The notes below the pieces were generated by a model, which was not told where the DNA came from, did not search any database, and saw nothing but the letters and a program-made list of their open reading frames with translations. Both the position numbers and the translations under genes were made by a program. DNA of 27,985 nt, taken from an uncultured Methylococcaceae bacterium (lineage in GTDB: Bacteria; Pseudomonadota; Gammaproteobacteria; Methylococcales; Methylomonadaceae). The stretch is taken from positions 1 through 27,985 of the forward strand of contig CAJAHC010000143.1 of assembly GCA_903939355.1 (NCBI GenBank), in the 5' to 3' direction. Below, piece after piece: positions 24,202-27,985 of the stretch. Position 1 is the first letter of the stretch. Each line of letters begins with the position of its first letter.

Positions 24202-26072
24202 CAGGCACTTTTCTTTTTTAAGTAAACTAACAACAAAGAAATGGCTGCGGGGGTCATTCCAGGGATACGAGATGCTTGGCCAAGTGTTTCCGGTCGTTGA
24301 GCTGTGAGTTTTTGACTTACCTCATTTGATAGTCCTGGGACACCGCTGTAGTCGAGAGCATCGGGCAGATGTAAATGATCATGGCGCAAAGCTTTATCAA
24401 TGTCAGTTTGCTGTCTGACAATATAACCTGCATATTTAGCTTGAATCTCAACCTGTTCACCAACCTGCTCAGCAATAGCTTCGCCTCCTTCCACAAATGC
24501 CAACAATCGTTCTATATCGACTTCGGGTCGTCGTAATAGCTCCATTAAATTAGCCTCTTTTACCAAGGGTGTGCCCCATATTTCTTCAACTTGGCCTGCT
24601 TCTTCACTGTCAATTCTGATCCATTTCTTTTTTAAATCATTTTGTAAGTCTGCAATAGCGGTACGTTTAATATCAAATGCTTGCCAACGTTCATCATTAA
24701 CCAATCCCAGTTCGCGACCTTTTTCTGTTAAGCGTAAATCGGCATTATCTTCTCTCAATAATAAACGATACTCGGCGCGACTGGTAAACATACGATATGG
24801 TTCTTGTGTGCCACGTGTAATTAGGTCATCAATCATGACGCCTATATAAGCTTCATCACGTCTAGGGCACCAGCTTTCAAGCCCCATGACCTGACGTGCT
24901 GCATTTAATCCTGCAATCAAGCCTTGTGCGGCTGCTTCTTCATACCCTGTTGTGCCATTGATTTGCCCAGCAAAGAATAAACCATCCATGTGCTTGGTTT
25001 CCAGAGACATTTTTAAATCGCGAGGATCAAAAAAATCATATTCAATGGCATAACCTGGTCGAATAATCTCGGCATTCTCAAATCCCAGCATAGACCGGAC
25101 AAATTCATACTGTACATCAAATGGTAAGCTGGTAGAAATGCCATTAGGATAGATTTCATGAGTATCCAAGCCTTCCGGTTCGACAAATATTTGATGAGTA
25201 TCTCTATCAGCAAAGCGGACGATTTTATCTTCGATAGACGGGCAGTAACGTGGCCCGATACCTTCAATTATTCCAGAATACAGTGGTGATCTATCCAGTC
25301 CAGCGCGAATAATGTCGTGAGTTTTATTGTTAGTACGGGTGATATGACAAGGAATTTGTCTTGGGTGCTGTTCTCGTTTGCCCATAAAAGAAAATACAGG
25401 TATAGGCGTATCTCCATGCTGTTCTTCTAGTTTACTAAAATCGATAGTTCTGCCATCAATACGGGGAGGTGTTCCGGTTTTTAAACGGTCAATGCGAAAA
25501 GGTAATTCACGTAATCGATCCGCTAGGGCAATTGATGCTGGGTCACCAGCGCGACCACCACTATAGTTCTCCAAGCCGATATGAATTTTTCCACCCAAGA
25601 AAGTCCCTGTTGTTAGTACCACGGCTTTTGCCATGAAATCTAGGCCCATTTGAGTTTTAACACCGACGACTTTGTTTTCAAAGACGATTAAATCAGCCAC
25701 TGTTTGTTGAAACAATGCCAAGTTAGGTTGGTTTTCCAGTGTGAATCTAACCGCTTGTTTATAAAGGATACGATCGGCCTGAGCGCGTGTTGCCCTGACA
25801 GCAGGGCCTTTACTGGCATTTAGCGTGCGAAATTGAATGCCACCAAGATCAATAGCCTTCGCCATAACTCCACCTAAGGCGTCAATTTCTTTAACCAAGT
25901 GGCCTTTACCTATCCCTCCAATAGCTGGATTACAACTCATCTGCCCTAGGGTTTCGATGTTTTGCGTTAATAATAATGTTTTCGCACCACTCCGAGCAGA
26001 TGCCAATGCTGCTTCAGTGCCAGCATGACCTCCACCAACTACAATTACGTCAAAATATTTTTTGAATTTCAC
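24201..26072 (-). CDS. mnmG: tRNA uridine 5-carboxymethylaminomethyl modification enzyme MnmG (GidA)
   Basis: MnmG, with MnmE, uses FAD, NADH and a methylene-folate to build the (c)mnm5 group at U34 of several tRNAs. The 623-residue protein has the FAD motif [12 protein letters not shown] (11-22), C47 in MSCNPAIGG and C277 in [10 protein letters not shown]. Both cysteines stand at the same positions as the conserved ones in E. coli. The C-terminal helical MnmE- and tRNA-binding region ([18 protein letters not shown]) is intact. The start is GTG, and an in-frame stop lies four codons upstream, which rules out a longer form. It heads the partition block. In many proteobacteria this cluster lies next to oriC, but I see no array of DnaA boxes here. 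Confidence 0.97.
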   Translation of the reverse strand: MKFKKYFDVIVVGGGHAGTEAALASARSGAKTLLLTQNIETLGQMSCNPAIGGIGKGHLVKEIDALGGVMAKAIDLGGIQFRTLNASKGPAVRATRAQADRILYKQAVRFTLENQPNLALFQQTVADLIVFENKVVGVKTQMGLDFMAKAVVLTTGTFLGGKIHIGLENYSGGRAGDPASIALADRLRELPFRIDRLKTGTPPRIDGRTIDFSKLEEQHGDTPIPVFSFMGKREQHPRQIPCHITRTNNKTHDIIRAGLDRSPLYSGIIEGIGPRYCPSIEDKIVRFADRDTHQIFVEPEGLDTHEIYPNGISTSLPFDVQYEFVRSMLGFENAEIIRPGYAIEYDFFDPRDLKMSLETKHMDGLFFAGQINGTTGYEEAAAQGLIAGLNAARQVMGLESWCPRRDEAYIGVMIDDLITRGTQEPYRMFTSRAEYRLLLREDNADLRLTEKGRELGLVNDERWQAFDIKRTAIADLQNDLKKKWIRIDSEEAGQVEEIWGTPLVKEANLMELLRRPEVDIERLLAFVEGGEAIAEQVGEQVEIQAKYAGYIVRQQTDIDKALRHDHLHLPDALDYSGVPGLSNEVSQKLTAQRPETLGQASRIPGMTPAAISLLLVYLKKKSA

Positions 26073-26149
26073 AAGCTTTTTTTACTCTGAGTCGCTATAT
26101 TAATGCCTGTCTAGTAAGACATGCTTTTGGCTATTATAAGAGGTAATCC

Positions 26150-26359
26150 ATGAAAAAACGTAATAATCCTAAAAAAACAGACTGTGCTCCAATTCAAAAT
26201 CCTGTTGCAAAGTTTGCGCATCAGTTTAATAAAGCACATATCTTTGCTGATAAAAATAAATATCATCGAAATGCGAGGCACCGGAATCAAGAAGTTTCTC
26301 TAATAACCTTAACTAAAGTTATTAGAGAAACTTCTTGTATTTTAGCAATTGCATCATAG
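26150..26359 (+). CDS. Small basic protein with an inverted repeat inside its coding end (ArfA/BrfA-like arrangement)
   Basis: The 69-residue protein is preceded by AGAGGT seven bases before the ATG. Residues 1-46 are very basic: 12 Lys/Arg and 4 His against 2 Asp. The core NPVAKFAHQFNKAH..DKNKYHRNARHRN runs 17-46. Residues 47-63 are encoded by a perfect 19-bp inverted repeat, and only six codons follow. A hairpin within the frame, after a basic core and before the stop, is what is known for arfA (E. coli) and brfA (Bacillus): the transcript is cut or ends there, translation yields a non-stop complex, and the peptide survives only if trans-translation fails. I infer, without proof, that this is a rescue factor of that kind. 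Alternatively it is a small RNA-binding or ribosome-associated protein, and the hairpin is simply a terminator that the frame happens to read through. Confidence 0.7.
   Translation: MKKRNNPKKTDCAPIQNPVAKFAHQFNKAHIFADKNKYHRNARHRNQEVSLITLTKVIRETSCILAIAS
26289..26343 (+). terminator. Perfect 19-bp hairpin inside the small basic protein gene
   Basis: Bases 26289-26307 are exactly complementary to 26318-26336, with a 10-base loop that can pair further (TTA with TAA). It is followed by GTATTTTA, a short T tract. It could act as an intrinsic terminator or as an RNase III substrate. Both lie 17-25 bases before the stop codon, so either would leave a message without a stop. Confidence 0.75.
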
Positions 26360-26437
26360 TAAACCCTATGCCTAGAATAGTGATAATTTACTAATTTCTT
26401 GGAAATTACTTTTTATTAAAAAGCATAAAAATAGTCG

Positions 26438-27757
26438 ATGAAAATCAACCTGATTAATTTTATTAAAGAAGATATCTGGCTATTACACGAACAAAATCTG
26501 CCATTATTCAAAGCAAAAATAACTAAGCTAGTAAAAGTTATTATTTTGTCCGTACAAGGATTTTCTCGAGATCTCTGTCCGCTTAGGGCATCAGCTTTAA
26601 CTCTTTATAGCATACTATCAATAGTGCCTGTGATTGCTATGTTGTTTGGTATCTCCAAGGGGTTTGGTTTCGAAAAAATGCTCGAACAACAATTGTTGGA
26701 GCATGCGCCTGAACAAGATGCCTTAGTATTACAGCTCATTAGTTATGCACAAAACTTATTGGAGAGTACTAAAGGTGGAGTTGTTGCAGGCATTGGTGTT
26801 GTCGTCTTGTTTTGGACCATTATCAATGTAATCGGTAACATTGAGGAATCTTTCAACTTTATCTGGAAAATAGGTAAAGGGCGATCAATTAGTCGTAAAT
26901 TTAGCGACTATTTGTCATTAATGCTCTTGGCTCCAGTTTTATTGATAGCATCCAGTAGTATTACCGTATTCCTGCAAACAAAAATAACGTGGCTAATTAC
27001 GGTTATTGAGTTACCGGAATTTGGTACATGGTTTGTGGTGCAAGTTCTTGCCTTATCGCCTTTGGTACTTATCATAGCGTTATTTGCCTTTACATTTATA
27101 TTTATGCCTAATCATAAAATAAATTACAGGGCGGGCATGATTGCCGGTGTTATTGCAGGCATTATGTATTATTTATCACAGTGGGTTTATTTAACATTGC
27201 AAATTGGCGTGTCTAGCTACAATGCAATTTATGGTAGTTTTGCAGCCTTACCTCTATTTGTGGTTTGGTTACAAACGGGATGGATGATTGTTTTATTTGG
27301 GTGTGAAGTAGCTTTTTTTCTACAGAATTATGAAGTCTATCGAAATAATGATCGCTTTGCTGATTTAAGTTTCTCCCTCAAGAAAATGATCGCTCTTCAG
27401 ATAACACATTTAGTTGTTAAGAATTTCGTCAAATTGAATCATCCATTAACTGCTTCTGAAATTGCAACAAGATTGGTAATACCGATAGCTATTATTCAGT
27501 CTGTTTTATCCAATCTAATAATAGGCCATATAATTGTCGAGTATAAAGATCGAGATGAGGCTGAGTCAGAAGAGATATATCAGCCAGCAGTAGATATTAA
27601 TATACTCACTATTGCTTATGTTATTAATGCCCTAGAGTATTGCGGACAAAATCACTTACCTGATATTAATCAAGAGCGTCTATTTGTGAGAGCGGTCAAC
27701 GATTTTAAGAATTTGATGGAGTCCTCTGAACAAAATTGCTTGTTAAAGGATATTTAG
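26438..27757 (+). CDS. YihY/BrkB-family inner-membrane protein
   Basis: The 439-residue protein has the YihY (BrkB, once mis-called RNase BN) core. CPLRASALTLYSILSIVPVIAMLFG (about 47-71) leads into six hydrophobic helices, with GVVVLFWTIINVIGNIEESFN, FTFIFMPNHKINYRAGMIAG and YNAIYGSFAALPLFVVWLQTGWMIVLFGCEV as recognisable family segments (about 120-300). The remaining ~130 residues form a soluble domain with a winged-helix-like stretch (HPLTASEIATRLVIP..IIQSVLSNLI), a known extension in longer members. Its function is unproven in the family; transport and envelope roles have been suggested, and RNase BN activity was later assigned to a different protein. A terminator follows. The start ATG has a weak ribosome-binding site. 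Confidence 0.88.
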   Translation: MKINLINFIKEDIWLLHEQNLPLFKAKITKLVKVIILSVQGFSRDLCPLRASALTLYSILSIVPVIAMLFGISKGFGFEKMLEQQLLEHAPEQDALVLQLISYAQNLLESTKGGVVAGIGVVVLFWTIINVIGNIEESFNFIWKIGKGRSISRKFSDYLSLMLLAPVLLIASSSITVFLQTKITWLITVIELPEFGTWFVVQVLALSPLVLIIALFAFTFIFMPNHKINYRAGMIAGVIAGIMYYLSQWVYLTLQIGVSSYNAIYGSFAALPLFVVWLQTGWMIVLFGCEVAFFLQNYEVYRNNDRFADLSFSLKKMIALQITHLVVKNFVKLNHPLTASEIATRLVIPIAIIQSVLSNLIIGHIIVEYKDRDEAESEEIYQPAVDINILTIAYVINALEYCGQNHLPDINQERLFVRAVNDFKNLMESSEQNCLLKDI

Positions 27758-27763
27758 ATAGTT

Positions 27764-27815
27764 AGCGACACAATCGTTACGGGATGAAGTCTTTATTAAC
27801 GATTGTGGCTTTTTA
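27764..27815 (+). terminator. Terminator after the YihY-family gene
   Basis: An 11-bp perfect stem pairs CACAATCGTTA (27769-27779) with 27797-27807, extended by AGC/GCT after a two-base bulge. It has a 17-base loop and is followed by a five-T tract. It starts seven bases after the stop codon. Confidence 0.85.
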
Positions 27816-27847
27816 AAAATGCTTGTCTTGCGGATGAGTATCAAGTT

Positions 27848-27985
27848 TTATTTGGTCATTTTCTGAGGTGTCGGCACAGGAACTGGAACCGGCACAGGGG
27901 CTAGCGTGGTGCTTTCAGAAATGGGTTGTTTAGTCGAACTTTGAGCTTTTTCACGTCTTAGACCTTCGCCATAGATTGTCGCAGT
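27848..27985 (-). CDS. 3' end of an unidentified gene running off the window
   Basis: On the minus strand an open frame enters from the right edge and reads 45 codons to a TAA at 27848. The visible peptide is TATIYGEGLRREKAQSS, then a polar stretch, then a Pro/Val tail (PVPVPVPVPTP), ending QKMTK. Pro/Val tails of this kind are common at the ends of exported or membrane proteins, but the family is not recognisable from this piece. It faces the YihY gene across the terminator at 27764-27815. Confidence 0.5.
   Translation of the reverse strand, partial: TATIYGEGLRREKAQSSTKQPISESTTLAPVPVPVPVPTPQKMTK

Overview
This window looks like a piece of the chromosome of an AT-rich gammaproteobacterium. 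The gene arrangements priA-argS-SPOR, asmA-mutY-yggX and mnmG-rsmG-parA-parB, together with full-length RNase PH, YicC and Lnt, are typical of that class. Several accessory choices (an AP2-type protein, an AAA_32/Lon protease, small basic and membrane proteins) would fit a Methylococcales-type methanotroph, but no methanotrophy gene is present, so that placement is a guess. I saw no tRNA, rRNA, CRISPR array, insertion sequence or integrase.

Layout. Bases 1-844 hold a Gly/Ser-rich outer-membrane beta-barrel protein closed by a good terminator. Bases 845-1568 are non-coding, with a cluster of TGTAA/TTACA inverted repeats and an orphan terminator-like hairpin. Bases 1569-7827 (+) hold dsbB, an exported methyltransferase-fold protein, priA, argS and a FtsN-like SPOR protein, ending in a long hairpin shared with the convergent gene. 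Bases 7872-12793 (-) hold yicC, lnt and a Lon-like protease. Bases 12956-15860 (+) hold rph, rdgB, a sugar-kinase-like phosphotransferase and a MOSC protein. Bases 16134-19676 (-) hold asmA, mutY and yggX, with a T-tract hairpin downstream. Then come a small membrane protein (+), a 2-Cys peroxiredoxin (-) and an AP2-like protein (+). Bases 21564-26072 (-) are the chromosome-partition block mnmG-rsmG-parA-miniParB-parB. Finally there is a small basic protein gene (+), a YihY/BrkB membrane protein (+), and the 3' end of an unidentified minus-strand gene running off the window.

How the genes work together. Most of the window is housekeeping: replication restart, arginyl-tRNA charging, tRNA and rRNA modification, RNA processing, nucleotide sanitation, base-excision repair, envelope biogenesis and chromosome segregation. 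yicC and rph diverge from a common region, which pairs two RNA-metabolism genes. mutY, yggX and rdgB all limit oxidative or nucleotide-pool damage.

Two places stand out. (1) Between parA and parB lies a 104-codon gene that keeps the N-terminal ParA-contact motif of ParB and a later helical segment. It lacks the CTP-binding core, the HTH and the dimerisation domain, and it is translationally coupled to parA. (2) Upstream of yihY lies a 69-codon gene for a strongly basic protein. Its last third is built on a perfect 19-bp inverted repeat inside the reading frame, the arrangement known from arfA and brfA, whose mRNAs are made without a stop codon so that the ribosome-rescue factor appears only when trans-translation fails. 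Both functional readings are inferences from sequence.
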